Assembly (NCBI RefSeq): GCF_000968175.1
Contig: NZ_FO704551.1
Span: forward strand, 3,595,524-3,659,523
Length of the DNA stretch: 64,000 nucleotides
Direction of reading: 5' to 3'
DNA from: Xenorhabdus poinarii G6
Lineage (GTDB): Bacteria > Pseudomonadota > Gammaproteobacteria > Enterobacterales > Enterobacteriaceae
A program made the position numbers and the translations under genes. Within the stretch, counting starts at the first letter, position 1. The number at the start of each line of letters is the position of its first letter. Under the pieces are notes generated by a model, which was not told the origin of the DNA, made no database searches, and saw nothing but the letters and a program-made list of their open reading frames with translations. Positions 1-8,306 of the stretch are shown piece by piece.

Positions 1-1
1 T

Positions 2-262
2 GCGCTAATGTTCGAACAAGACCGATTGCAAAATCGCATCAACCAGCTATTTGAGCGCATTGAAATGCAGCTTCGGCAAATCTTGAAAGAGAAAAAAATC
101 CGGGATGGACAAGGATTCAACTATGACGAAACCGTGTTGGCCTCACAATTACTGGCATTTTGTGAAGGGATGCTCTCCCGTTTTGTTCGTTCTGAATTTC
201 GCTATCGTCCGACAACTGAATTTGAAGTACGATGGCCTTTAATATTGATCCAACTAAAATAA
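2..262 (+). CDS. slmA: Nucleoid occlusion factor SlmA, C-terminal part (5' end outside window)
   Basis: The reading frame is open from the window edge, so only the C-terminal ~86 residues are present. The segment matches the C-terminal helical, TetR-like ligand/dimerisation region of SlmA, including [23 protein letters not shown] and RWPLI, and it ends at the usual SlmA C-terminus. SlmA binds DNA sites spread over the chromosome and blocks FtsZ ring assembly over the nucleoid. The DNA-binding helix-turn-helix lies upstream of the window. It converges on pyrE, as in E. coli and relatives. Identity is confident; the N-terminus cannot be judged. Confidence 0.93.
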   Translation, partial: ALMFEQDRLQNRINQLFERIEMQLRQILKEKKIRDGQGFNYDETVLASQLLAFCEGMLSRFVRSEFRYRPTTEFEVRWPLILIQLK

Positions 263-350
263 TCTGCCACAACAACAGATTGTCGCCATATCGTCAATGT
301 GTACCTGATATACCATAAACGATAACAGGTGGATGCCATTTCTACTACTC

Positions 351-383
351 ACCCCGCCCACCGTTGGGCGAGGGGATTTTTTT
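351..383. terminator. Intrinsic terminator between convergent slmA and pyrE
   Basis: A GC-rich inverted repeat (CCCC-GCCCA facing TGGGC-GAGGGG, with one bulge) is followed on the + strand by a run of seven T. It sits in the 164-bp gap between slmA and pyrE and would end slmA transcripts. The stem could also serve pyrE on the other strand, although the T-run favours the + strand. Confidence 0.75.
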
Positions 384-426
384 CTTAATCTATCTGTCGC
401 TAGCAACTCGCAACGTTTGCTGACCA

Positions 427-1068
427 TCAAATACCGTATTCTTTACGATAAACTTCCACAGCTTCCAGATGAGATTGCATTTCTGGGTTTTCACGCAAAT
501 AGCTCACCAAATCATTCAAGGTAATAATGGAGAAAACCTGACAATCGTAGTCACGTTCCACTTCCTGAATGGCGGAAAGCGTTTCACGCCCGCGTTCCTG
601 ACGATCCAGACACAAAATCACGCCAGATAGCGTTGCCCCATGCTGCTTAATGATTTCCATTGATTCACGAATCGCCGTCCCCGCAGTAATCACATCATCG
701 ACAACCACGACATGACCTTGCAGAGGGCTACCAACCAGCGAACCACCTTCACCATGATCTTTGGCTTCCTTGCGATTAAAACAATAAGGCATATCAATAG
801 CATGCTGGTCAGCCAATGCTACTGCGGTAGTTGTCGCAATCGGGATACCTTTGTAAGCCGGCCCAAACAACAAATCACACTTGATCCCGCTATCGAGCAA
901 CGCTGCCGCATAAAAACGACCAATCAATGCCAAATCACGCCCGGTATTAAACAGCCCCGCATTGAAAAAGTAAGGACTTTTGCGACCAGATTTCAGCGTA
1001 AATTCGCCAAATTTCAGTACCTGTTTTTTCAGTGCCAGCTCAATAAATTCGCGCTGATAGGCTTTCAT
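427..1068 (-). CDS. pyrE: Orotate phosphoribosyltransferase
   Basis: PyrE converts orotate and PRPP to orotidine 5'-monophosphate and pyrophosphate, the fifth step of pyrimidine synthesis, in the cytosol. The 213-residue product has the expected family length. It carries the PRPP-binding signature [16 protein letters not shown] near residues 120-135 and the flexible-loop region [12 protein letters not shown] ahead of it, with a typical N-terminus ([13 protein letters not shown]). It lies downstream of rph on the same strand with a hairpin plus U-run between them, the arrangement that gives pyrimidine-dependent attenuation in E. coli. No defects seen. Confidence 0.98.
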   Translation of the reverse strand: MKAYQREFIELALKKQVLKFGEFTLKSGRKSPYFFNAGLFNTGRDLALIGRFYAAALLDSGIKCDLLFGPAYKGIPIATTTAVALADQHAIDMPYCFNRKEAKDHGEGGSLVGSPLQGHVVVVDDVITAGTAIRESMEIIKQHGATLSGVILCLDRQERGRETLSAIQEVERDYDCQVFSIITLNDLVSYLRENPEMQSHLEAVEVYRKEYGI

Positions 1069-1132
1069 TGGAGTTACTCCTCTTTGATTCTTTTTATTAA
1101 TGACTCGATTGCAGATATATTGCAGGCATAAA

Positions 1133-1156
1133 AAAGGCGACTCTTCAGCCGCCTGA
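1133..1156 (-). terminator. pyrE attenuator hairpin in the rph-pyrE gap
   Basis: Read on the minus strand, a stem AGGCGgc...gtCGCCT is followed directly by a run of T, between the rph stop and the pyrE start. In enterobacteria the equivalent hairpin is the UTP-sensing attenuator: coupled translation of rph suppresses termination when UTP is low. The structure is visible; the regulatory role is inferred from the conserved gene order. Confidence 0.8.
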
Positions 1157-1160
1157 TTGA

Positions 1161-1904
1161 TTAATTTAATGATTCTTGTTCTAACGCATCTCTCTGCGCG
1201 GCGAAAATGGTTTCCAATCCCTCTTTGGCCAATGAGAGCAAAGAAAGCAACTCATCATGACTGAACGGTTCACCTTCTGCTGTACCCTGCACTTCAATCA
1301 TTCTGCCGTCATCCATCATGACGACATTCATATCAGTTTCTGCCACAGAGTCTTCGACATATTCCAGATCGCAACGCCCTTCACCTTCAACGATCCCAAC
1401 GGATACTGCAGCGACCATCGCTTTTAATGGGCTTGCCTTCAATTTACCGTCCGTGACCAGCTTATTCAGAGCATCAACCAACGCAACACAGGCACCAGAA
1501 ATGGCAGCAGTACGGGTTCCACCATCCGCTTGAATCACATCACAATCCAACGTAATGGTAAACTCACCTAACTTTTTCAAATCGACCGCAGCACGCAATG
1601 AGCGGGCAATCAAACGCTGGATTTCCATCGTGCGCCCGGTTTGCTTACCTCTGGCAGCTTCTCGGGCGTTACGGCTGTTGGTTGCCCGTGGCAACATACC
1701 GTATTCAGCCGTGATCCAGCCCTGCCCCTGACCTTTAAGAAAACGTGGAATTCCTTCTTCAACGGAGGCATTACACAACACTTTAGTATCCCCAAATTCC
1801 ACCAACACAGAGCCTTCCGCATGTTTGGTGTAATGACGGGTCATTTTAATAGGACGCACCTGCCCTGCCGCTCTTCCCGCTGGACGCTTTCCTACTAAGC
1901 TCAT
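1161..1904 (-). CDS. rph: Ribonuclease PH
   Basis: RNase PH is a phosphate-dependent 3'-5' exoribonuclease that trims tRNA precursors; it acts as a ring-shaped hexamer in the cytosol. The start at 1904 ([18 protein letters not shown]) gives 247 residues and is preferred over an upstream start because it matches the family N-terminus. Visible family segments include [18 protein letters not shown], the RQ-type arginine region [17 protein letters not shown], and [13 protein letters not shown]. The product is somewhat longer than the usual ~238 residues because of its C-terminal tail, and it looks intact, unlike the frameshifted rph of E. coli K-12. It precedes pyrE. Confidence 0.96.
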   Translation of the reverse strand: MSLVGKRPAGRAAGQVRPIKMTRHYTKHAEGSVLVEFGDTKVLCNASVEEGIPRFLKGQGQGWITAEYGMLPRATNSRNAREAARGKQTGRTMEIQRLIARSLRAAVDLKKLGEFTITLDCDVIQADGGTRTAAISGACVALVDALNKLVTDGKLKASPLKAMVAAVSVGIVEGEGRCDLEYVEDSVAETDMNVVMMDDGRMIEVQGTAEGEPFSHDELLSLLSLAKEGLETIFAAQRDALEQESLN

Positions 1905-2028
1905 CGTGTGATCTCCGTTGTTAATACATGATTGGAGGCACATTATACGGCCTAAAGTGGTGAATGCCTATCTTGCATCTACATGGGGCGTTATAATCCA
2001 TCCATCATTTTATAATTGGGAACGACTT

Positions 2029-2892
2029 ATGATCCGTAGTATGACTGCTTTTGCACGGCGAGATATCAAAGGAGATTGGGGAAATGCGGCATGGGAACTG
2101 CGTTCTGTCAATCAACGTTACCTGGAAACCTATATTCGCCTGCCAGAACAACTCAGAAGCCTTGAACCCGTTATCCGCGAGCGCATTCGTTCCCGACTGA
2201 CGCGCGGTAAAGTGGAATGTAACCTGCGTTTTGAGCTGGATATCCAGTCTCAAAGTTCCTTACTTCTGAATGAAAAACTGGCAAAACAACTGGTTGAAGC
2301 AGCCAACTGGGTTAAGTTGCAAAGCGGTGAAGGCGAAATCAATCCGGTGGATATTCTCCGCTGGCCGGGAGTAATGTCTGCTGAAGAGCAGAATTTGGAT
2401 GCCATCAGCACACAGTTGCTGGCGGAATTGGAGCTGGCACTCGATACCTTTATTCAGAGTCGCGAGACGGAAGGGCAAGCACTTAAAGCACTGATTGAAC
2501 AGCGTTTGGATGCTGTGACTGTCGGTGTGGCTAAAGTCCGTGAACAAATGCCAGCCATCCTGCAATGGCAACGTGAACGTTTACAAACCAAATTGGACGA
2601 TGCACAAATTCAGTTGGATAATAACCGTCTGGAGCAGGAGCTGATTTTATTAGCGCAACGGATTGATGTAGCAGAAGAATTAGATCGTCTGGACGCTCAC
2701 GTTAAAGAGACACGTAATATTCTGAAGAAAAAAGAGGCTGTTGGCCGCCGATTAGATTTTATGATGCAAGAATTTAACCGCGAATCAAACACATTAGCCT
2801 CAAAATCAATTAATGCAGATGTGACCAACACGGCCATTGAATTGAAGGTACTAATTGAACAGATGCGCGAACAAATTCAAAATATTGAATAG
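2029..2892 (+). CDS. yicC: YicC family endoribonuclease / stress-induced protein
   Basis: YicC-family proteins are endoribonucleases implicated in small-RNA turnover in E. coli. The 287-residue product begins MIRSMTAFAR at 2029, the invariant family start; longer in-frame extensions upstream are not conserved. Other visible landmarks are the N-terminal WELRSVNQRYLE and the C-terminal DFMMQEFNRESNTLASKS motif. It is divergent from rph with about 125 bp between starts. Its last 14 bases are repeated at 8240-8253, showing that the 3' end serves as the attachment site of the adjacent island. Because the duplicated bases include the stop codon, the gene remains complete. Confidence 0.96.
   Translation: MIRSMTAFARRDIKGDWGNAAWELRSVNQRYLETYIRLPEQLRSLEPVIRERIRSRLTRGKVECNLRFELDIQSQSSLLLNEKLAKQLVEAANWVKLQSGEGEINPVDILRWPGVMSAEEQNLDAISTQLLAELELALDTFIQSRETEGQALKALIEQRLDAVTVGVAKVREQMPAILQWQRERLQTKLDDAQIQLDNNRLEQELILLAQRIDVAEELDRLDAHVKETRNILKKKEAVGRRLDFMMQEFNRESNTLASKSINADVTNTAIELKVLIEQMREQIQNIE
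2879..2892. repeat. Left attachment-site repeat (yicC 3' end)
   Basis: The 14-mer AAAATATTGAATAG, which contains the yicC stop codon, recurs exactly at 8240-8253. A tyrosine integrase gene starts 185 bp to the right. The pair therefore marks the ends of an island inserted at the yicC 3' end. Mobilizable genomic islands of the MGIVflInd1 type are known to use this site. Confidence 0.82.
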
Positions 2893-2918
2893 TGTTTCAT
2901 AGAGACTCTTAAAATATC

Positions 2919-2954
2919 AAAAAGCCAGTTTATACAATGTATTGCTGGCTTTTA
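2919..2954 (+). terminator. Terminator downstream of yicC
   Basis: AAAAGCCAG and CTGGCTTTT form a stem followed by a T-rich tail. It lies inside the left end of the island, just past the attachment repeat, so yicC transcription ends in island DNA. Confidence 0.75.
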
Positions 2955-3000
2955 TTCTATCATGAGATTGCACTAAAACTCACAATAGCGCATGATTATT

Positions 3001-3052
3001 GGGTACACCTAGGTGTACACCTTAGCTAGTAAAAATAATTTTAGGTGTACCC
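3001..3052. repeat. Clustered GGTGTAC/GTACACC repeats upstream of integrase
   Basis: Several inverted and direct copies of a GGTGTACC-like word occur here: GGGTACACCTAGGTGTACACC, then AGGTGTACCCA. A related GTGTACCCAAGGGTTTACCC lies just inside the right attachment repeat at about 8214-8234. Their position beside both ends fits arm-type integrase or excisionase binding sites, and one copy could also autoregulate the integrase promoter. Function is inferred. Confidence 0.5.
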
Positions 3053-3076
3053 ACGCTAGCCGTAGGAGGTAACCCA

Positions 3077-4345
3077 ATGCCAAAACTTACAGACAAACAG
3101 ATTAGGGCATGGATAAAGTCAGGGGAAAGGTTCGAAGGTAAAACGGACGGTAACGGCTTATATCTGAGCTACAGAGAAAACTATAAACACCCAGTTTGGC
3201 GTTTCAGATATAAGTTTGCAGGTAAACGCAGATCTGTATTGCTTGGTTCGTATATTGATATATCTCTTGCTAAGGCCAGAGAGATAACAAAAGAATTATC
3301 AGCCCGCGTATCTCTGGGCTATGACGTTGCTATGGAGAAACAAGAACGCAAAGCTGAAGCACTGGCAAAAATTGAGGCTGAAAAAAATGCTATCAAAGTT
3401 TCAGATCTAGCAGCCGAATACTTCAAACGCCAGATACTTCCTCGTTGGAAACATCCCGACATATTGCGTAGGCGTATCGATAAGGATATTAATCCACGCA
3501 TCGGTGATATGAATATCGAGGATGTTAAACCCCGTCATATTGATGAAATGCTAAAGAGCATCGTCGACAGGGGTGCACCAACTATAGCTACAGATGTTCT
3601 ACGATGGGTCAGACGTATATTTGATTATGGTATCAGACGTCAACTCATTGATGTAAATCCCTGTTCAGCATTCGAGGTTGCTGATGCTGGTGGGAAAGAA
3701 GTATCACGCGATAGATGGCTAACCAGAGAAGAATTAATCATTGTGCTGAGGGCGTTCAGAGCGTCCACAATCAGCCGTCAGAATGAAATCAGCTTTAAGA
3801 TATTGCTAGCTCTATGCTTGCGCAAAATGGAGCTATGCGCTGCTCGTTGGGAGGAGTTCGATTTTGCTAATGGAGTTTGGCATTTCCCGGCAGAACGAAG
3901 CAAGAACGGTGATGCAGTAGATATTCCTCTATGCCCACAAGTTATCGATTGGTTTATGGAATTAAAACCAATGGCCTGTAGTAGCCAATACGTTCTACCA
4001 GCAAGAAAAATGCAACACCGCATGATTCCACATATCCAAGAAACCACCCTACCCGTTGCACTTGCCAAAGTAAGACGAGAACTACCGCCTAGCATACCTA
4101 ATTTCACCATTCACGACTTTAGACGAACCGCCAGAACCCACTTAGCCGCTTTAGGTGTCGATCCATTTGTTGCCGAACGTTGCTTAAATCATCGTATAAA
4201 AGGTGTTGAAGGTATTTATAACAGGCATGATTATTTTGATGAACGGAAAGCAGCATTAGCCAGATGGTGTGATTTTCTGGTGGCACTGGAGAAAGGTGAA
4301 AATTACAACGTGACTCCAATAAATAAAAATGTGACGAGGAAATAA
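3077..4345 (+). CDS. P4-type tyrosine recombinase / island integrase
   Basis: This is a site-specific recombinase that would insert and excise the island at yicC. The 422-residue product has the DUF4102-type arm-binding N-terminus (KLTDKQIRAWIKSGE...), a SAM-like core-binding domain (~115-200) and a C-terminal catalytic domain. Catalytic residues are visible: Arg in LALCLRKMELCAARWEEFDF, HDFRRTARTHLAALGV, the NHRIKGVEGIYNRHDY segment with its second His, and the nucleophile Tyr. A strong ribosome site (AGGAGGT) precedes the ATG. The product appears complete. Two decayed relatives of its 3' half lie at 8307-9041 and 12496-12540, so this is the youngest of several insertions. Confidence 0.95.
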   Translation: MPKLTDKQIRAWIKSGERFEGKTDGNGLYLSYRENYKHPVWRFRYKFAGKRRSVLLGSYIDISLAKAREITKELSARVSLGYDVAMEKQERKAEALAKIEAEKNAIKVSDLAAEYFKRQILPRWKHPDILRRRIDKDINPRIGDMNIEDVKPRHIDEMLKSIVDRGAPTIATDVLRWVRRIFDYGIRRQLIDVNPCSAFEVADAGGKEVSRDRWLTREELIIVLRAFRASTISRQNEISFKILLALCLRKMELCAARWEEFDFANGVWHFPAERSKNGDAVDIPLCPQVIDWFMELKPMACSSQYVLPARKMQHRMIPHIQETTLPVALAKVRRELPPSIPNFTIHDFRRTARTHLAALGVDPFVAERCLNHRIKGVEGIYNRHDYFDERKAALARWCDFLVALEKGENYNVTPINKNVTRK

Positions 4346-4439
4346 CGTGGTTAGCTTTATTAAATTAGGAATATTTGAACGAGAGGCAAAAACTCCAGCA
4401 TTAAATACAAGGCAATTAGCCTTATTATTATGTGGATTA

Positions 4440-5832
4440 GTACTACAGCCGTAATCCATATTGTGCCATGATGGGGTTCTTCTTCCTTGAATCAAAGGTG
4501 GTGTCACATGCCATCCCCTGCCAAAATCTGGGAACAGGCGCTACAGGCATTACATGCCCGTCTGGCTCCCTTATTTCACTCTACCGGCCCGCGACAACGC
4601 AGCCTCGCCTATCTTCGGGGATTGCTCAGTGATGTTGAACGTAAGAATAGCTGGCAACTGGCTGAATGGATGGGGGAAAGTTCCCCCGATGGCATTCAAT
4701 ATTTGCTGGAACGCGCTGACTGGGATGTCGAGATGGCCCGCGATATCCTGCGGGATTATGTCACCGAACATTTGGGCGATGAACAGGGAGTTCTTATCCT
4801 TGATGAAACCGGTTTTATCAAAAAAGGGACCCATTCTGCCGGGGTACAGCGTCAGTATAGTGGGACCGCTGGACGGGTAGAAAACAGCCAGATAGGCGTC
4901 TTTCTATGTTACGCCGGCCACGGCGGGCATGCTTTTATTGACCGGGCCTTATACCTGCCCCGCCAATGGACCGATGACCGTGCCCGCTGTGAAGCCGCGG
5001 GTATCCCGGCCAGTGTCACGTTTGCAACGAAACCCCAGTTAGCCCGGCAGATGCTGGAACGGACATGGGATGCCGGCGTGCCCTGTCGCTGGGTGACCGC
5101 GGATGAAGTGTATGGCCGTGACCGTCGTCTGAGGGTCTGGCTGGAATCCCGATACCAACCCTTTGTGTTAGCCATTCCCTGCAATACCCCCTTATGGTGG
5201 CGAGGGCCAGAGTATATGCGTGCTGACCGGATTGCCGATACGTTGACTGCCGCTGACTGGAAAACACGGTCAGCGGGAACGGGAACAAAAGGTGAGCGTG
5301 AGTATGACTGGGCTGTTGTGCCATTATGGCGTTTACAGCTCAGTGAAGAGGAGCGGCGTTATGGTCATTATCTGTTGGTTCGCCGCAGCCGGGATAGTAG
5401 ACAGGAACGGGCTTACTATGTGGTGTATGCCTTGCGAGAACAGGCGGATCTTAATACGCTGGTTCAGGTGGCGGGTTGTCGCTGGGAAATTGAAAGTGGC
5501 TTTAAGGAAATCAAAGGGAAATGTGGACTGGATCACTACGAAGTGCGGCGATGGCAGAGTTGGCACCGGCATATTACCTTGTCGTTACTGGCCCATGCAG
5601 TCCTCGCGGTTCTGCGGGTACAGGAGAAAAAAAAACACCGGTAGGTCGGGTTCCGCTCAGTGTAGCGGAACTCCGTAAGCTGCTGTCAAAACTGATGGAA
5701 AAAGCGGGAGAGACAATCGAACAGGTTTTACATTGGTCAGACTGGCGACGACGGCATCAATACCGGGCACAACAATGTCATTATCGTCGCCGGGGAAATC
5801 ATCGGCTTACAGAACAATTACGGCTGTAGTAC
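4440..5832 (+). mobile_element. IS701-family-like insertion sequence
   Basis: The 1393-bp element has perfect terminal inverted repeats: GTACTACAGCCGTAAT at the left and its complement at the right. Extending both ends by three bases gives a 19-bp perfect palindromic pair. It is flanked by TA on both sides, and removing the element with one TA restores the interrupted reading frame. Published IS701 elements usually show a 4-bp duplication of YTAR type; the flanks here read TTAG and CTAA, so the exact duplication is uncertain. One transposase gene is inside. Confidence 0.85.
4508..5644 (+). CDS. IS701-family transposase, frameshifted at an A-run
   Basis: This is a DDE transposase. Visible features are LDETGFIKKGTHSAGVQRQY with the first Asp, ADEVYGRDRRLR with the second, and CRWEIESGFKEIKGKCGLDHYEVR with the Glu region. 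The start MPSPAKIWEQAL at 4508 is preferred over an ATG seven codons upstream because it matches family N-termini. The frame stops at 5644 just after nine consecutive A bases. The missing C-terminus (VGRVPLSVAELRKLLSKLMEK...) continues in another frame to 5829; one extra A would give a normal ~440-residue protein. This may be a deletion or transcriptional slippage at the A-run. Confidence 0.85.
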   Translation: MPSPAKIWEQALQALHARLAPLFHSTGPRQRSLAYLRGLLSDVERKNSWQLAEWMGESSPDGIQYLLERADWDVEMARDILRDYVTEHLGDEQGVLILDETGFIKKGTHSAGVQRQYSGTAGRVENSQIGVFLCYAGHGGHAFIDRALYLPRQWTDDRARCEAAGIPASVTFATKPQLARQMLERTWDAGVPCRWVTADEVYGRDRRLRVWLESRYQPFVLAIPCNTPLWWRGPEYMRADRIADTLTAADWKTRSAGTGTKGEREYDWAVVPLWRLQLSEEERRYGHYLLVRRSRDSRQERAYYVVYALREQADLNTLVQVAGCRWEIESGFKEIKGKCGLDHYEVRRWQSWHRHITLSLLAHAVLAVLRVQEKKKHR

Positions 5833-5891
5833 TAAGAATCAGCATCAACCTTTTCTGGCCAGAATTGTCAGGCGCAGAACGTGAACAGTGA

Positions 5892-6533
5892 AAATAAATG
5901 TTTCACACCATTTCAGTTTACATTTCCTCTTACCCCGCATAAAGACTGGCTTTCTAGTTTTTATGTTGGGTTTCCGCCCAAGTAAAAATCTCACGTAAAA
6001 TAGAAAAATTATTTTATTTCAACATCATACAATCACATCATCAGAATACGACGGAATAGGAAACTGTAATTTACTGAAATTCTTTTCACTCATTTCAGTT
6101 TGTGATTTTTCTCACACAGCCAGCACTGGCGCGATCTGGTGATTTGGTTTGTAGGATCTTCAAACTGAAAAAACTTTTTGATCCAAAACGTGCAGGCGGG
6201 TGCGGAGTAGTGCGTTTTACGTCGGGTTTACGTTTATTTCGTGGGGATTACGTGGCGTAGGTGTGATGTAGTGACGTGAACCAAATAAATCTATCTAGAC
6301 CACCAAATTTTATCTGCGTAGCTTAGCGTGCAACTGGTTGCGTTGTATGAGCATGTAAAAAGGCCACAGTTAACGCTGTCTCTTGGTGGGTGATTATTTT
6401 ACTTTGTGAATGGTTTTAGATTTGTGATAAATGCAAGCAACGCCATGCTTACAATTTGGTGGGCTAATGATTACATTAAAGGTAAGCTACCCACAGCATC
6501 AATCTATACTACCAACCTGAGAGGGGCGATACC
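5892..6533. other. Long non-coding stretch upstream of dinD; possible transfer or regulatory region
   Basis: About 640 bp without a convincing gene. The stretch around 6200-6290 has repeated TTACGT words (TTTTACGTCGGGTTTACGT, then GGATTACGTGGCGTAGG and TAGTGACGTG) and is more GC-rich than its surroundings. Islands that use the yicC site often carry a transfer origin (oriT) resembling that of SXT/R391 elements in a non-coding segment, so this is a candidate, but no nick site can be identified by eye. No LexA box (CTGT-N8-ACAG) was found ahead of dinD. The ribosome site GAGAGGGG lies just before the dinD start. Confidence 0.35.
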
Positions 6534-6769
6534 ATGGAGCAACACCAGCCATTTGAAGAAATAAAAAGAATTGATGAATCAGGTAACGAATTTTGGTCGG
6601 CCAGAGAGCTTTCTAAGCTGCTTGAATATTCGGAGTATCGTCACTTTACACCTGTTTTAGAACGAGCTAAAGAAGCTTGCTCCCATAGCGGACACAATAT
6701 TGAAAACCATTTCGAGGATGTCCTCGATATGGTCAATATTGGGTTGTGTATTCAATGCGTTGATTGACT

Positions 6770-7168
6770 CTAAATATAATATTCTCTTTCGATAAAAGTC
6801 CCGATGACTTTATCATGCATTTCCGGCGATTTTGAATAACCCAATGTTTTGCGGTTTAATCGCTTAATTCGATTACGAAGAGTGAGATTTTCACGCTCGA
6901 TCCGTTGCGTGAAACTTTTCCCGATGAGGTGTTTATTCGTTTGTAACATATTGTAAGCATTTAAATTATCTGTACACCAGAAAGCTACGTTGAATCGAGC
7001 GAGTTTTTTCAATAGCTTCTTCAGCGTTTTCTTATTCCGCCTTCCAAAGGTATGAGCAATGATACGTTTCAGACGGGGCTCCCAAGCATACCATAACCAA
7101 CGTTGTTGTTTTTTATTGCCGACAAAAGACCACATCTCGTCAACTTCACAGACCAACTGAATTTCCAA
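6770..7168 (-). CDS. insB: IS1-family InsB, catalytic part of the transposase
   Basis: This carries the catalytic core of the IS1 transposase, normally made as a fusion with InsA by -1 frameshifting. The acidic residues expected of the DDE core are visible in VCEVDEMWSFVGNKKQQRW and in AFWCTDNLNAY, and an Arg/Lys-rich C-terminal part (QRIERENLTLRNRIKRLNRK) follows. The given start is only the first ATG; the real product starts in insA. The size fits IS1 elements. No stop or truncation was seen. Confidence 0.88.
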   Translation of the reverse strand: MEIQLVCEVDEMWSFVGNKKQQRWLWYAWEPRLKRIIAHTFGRRNKKTLKKLLKKLARFNVAFWCTDNLNAYNMLQTNKHLIGKSFTQRIERENLTLRNRIKRLNRKTLGYSKSPEMHDKVIGTFIEREYYI

Positions 7169-7188
7169 ATTATCCAGTGGCAGTGCTG

Positions 7189-7464
7189 TTACCCATCTTG
7201 GGCGGAGTTTTTTAGGGTGCGAACAACAGCATTAATACTGATGTGTAATGCCCGTGCGGTATCACGAATACCTGAATTATTCATGGCAAGATCAACGATT
7301 TGTTCTTTTATCCCGGCATGACAGGCGCGATAAGAATAATCCAGTTGGAAAGTGCGATGACAGGAGAAACAACGATAACGCGGGTGACCCCCTTTCCCTT
7401 TACCATGCTTTTTCACCGCTTTTATTTGGTTGCAAAATCGGCATTTTACTTCCACTGTTGCCAC
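7189..7464 (-). CDS. insA: IS1-family InsA, zinc-finger/HTH regulator of transposition
   Basis: The 91-residue product has an N-terminal zinc-ribbon (VKCRFCNQIKAVKKHGK, then RYRCFSCHRTFQLDY) and a helix-turn-helix (GIRDTARALHISINAVVRTLK), as in IS1 InsA. The start codon is GTG, as in some IS1 copies. InsA binds the terminal repeats and represses transposition. Near its end, on the minus strand, lies AAAAAAC (complement of 7207-7213), the slippery heptamer used in IS1 for a -1 ribosomal frameshift that makes the InsAB' transposase. Confidence 0.9.
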   Translation of the reverse strand: MATVEVKCRFCNQIKAVKKHGKGKGGHPRYRCFSCHRTFQLDYSYRACHAGIKEQIVDLAMNNSGIRDTARALHISINAVVRTLKNSAQDG

Positions 7465-8239
7465 TCAAGTTCTCCCCATAAAAATGGTGATTATAACTAA
7501 GGAACAACGCCTTGAATACACGACCCAATATTGGCTCAGGTGCACAAAGAAAATTAAAGGATGTAATACTGTCTCGTTATGCCTGCTATCTCGTTGTACA
7601 AAATGGCGATCCGAGCAAACCAGTGATAGCGACAGGGCAGACATATTTTGCAATTCAAACCAGGCGACAAGAGCTAGCAGATGATGCAACATTTAGAGAA
7701 CTGCAAGAAGATAAAAAGCGGCTCTTGCTACGCAATGAGCTAAAAGAGCATAACAAGCAGTTAGTTGAAACAGCCCAGCGAGCAGGCGTAGAAACAAGTA
7801 TTGATTTTGCCATTTTCCAAAATCACGGCTACCAAGGCTTATATGGTGGACTAGACCAAAAAGCAATTCACCAGAGAAAAGGCTTAAAAAAAACACAACG
7901 GATATTAGATCACATGGGGTCAACGGAGCTTGCTGCTAACTTGTTTAGAGCAACCCAAGCCGAGGAAAAGCTGAGGCGAGATAACGTAAAAGGCAAAACA
8001 CAAGCAAACCAGACCCATTTTGACGTTGTAAGAAAAGTAAGGGATACAATCCAAGAGTTGGGCGGAACAATGCCAGAGGATTTACCATCGCCAGAGAAAA
8101 GCATCAAGCAATTAGAAACGACAGCAAAGAAAAAACTCAAAAAGTAATCACATCGCTAATATGTGATTTTCGATTGTACATATTACAATCAGCTAGTGGT
8201 ATACCTCGATTTAGCGTGTACCCAAGGGTTTACCCATAG

Positions 8240-8253
8240 AAAATATTGAATAG
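8240..8253. repeat. Right attachment-site repeat of the yicC island
   Basis: An exact copy of the last 14 bases of yicC (AAAATATTGAATAG), 5.36 kb from the original. It separates the intact-integrase island on the left from a second set of island remnants on the right, whose own integrase relic starts about 55 bp further on. Confidence 0.8.
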
Positions 8254-8306
8254 CATGAACCCAGTAAGGGCAGGCTTCATATCGCATACTCAATGAATAG
8301 ATCCTA

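Larger units (their letters stand above)
4347..5891 (+). pseudogene. Small gene after the integrase, split by an IS701-like element
   Basis: A GTG codon one base after the integrase stop opens a frame (VVSFIKLGIFEREAKTPALN...) that runs into the transposon at 4439. Beyond the transposon the same frame resumes and ends at 5891 with FWPELSGAEREQ. Removing 4440-5832 and one TA dinucleotide restores a continuous frame of about 49 residues. A diverged copy of the 3' part is at 13836-13913, where the last residues read FWLELPGAECEQ, so the frame is a real coding end carried by related islands. The function is unknown; its place directly after int suggests an accessory small protein. It is presumably inactive here. 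Confidence 0.6.
6742..7525 (-). mobile_element. IS1-family insertion sequence in dinD
   Basis: The 784-bp element has related ends: GGTTGTGTATTCAATGCGTTG at the left and, on the complement, GGTCGTGTATTCAAGGCGTTG at the right, 19 of 21 identical. It is flanked by an 8-bp direct repeat CAATATTG (6734-6741 and 7526-7533), in keeping with IS1 target duplications. It contains two overlapping-phase genes, insA and insB, read on the minus strand. Both look complete, so the element may still be active. Confidence 0.93.
6534..8147 (+). pseudogene. dinD: DNA-damage-inducible protein D, interrupted by an IS1-family element
   Basis: The left part (HQPFEEIKRIDESGNEFWSA, RELSKLLEYSEYRHFTPVL, RAKEACSHSGHNIE) and the right part ([19 protein letters not shown], then [20 protein letters not shown] and [17 protein letters not shown]) together match the full length of E. 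coli DinD. The two halves are separated by an insertion at 6742-7525 flanked by CAATATTG. Removing the insertion and one duplicate gives [13 protein letters not shown] in frame across the joint, so the rest of the gene is undamaged. In E. coli DinD is an SOS-induced inhibitor of RecA-mediated strand exchange and lies near yicC. The C-terminus ends in a lysine-rich tail. The gene is presumably inactive unless the element excises. Confidence 0.93.

Noticed and set aside
427..1131. Long plus-strand open frames opposite pyrE and other core genes
   Set aside because: They are antisense to well-recognised genes and have no family resemblance, so they were treated as chance frames.
2893..3076. Possible tRNA gene as the integrase target
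   Set aside because: No cloverleaf or TTCGAATC-type arm was found; the repeated sequence is the yicC 3' end, which explains the insertion without a tRNA.
6300..6533. LexA box upstream of dinD
   Set aside because: Only an inverted-order ACAG-N6-CTGT was found; no CTGT-N8-ACAG site is present in the stretch examined.
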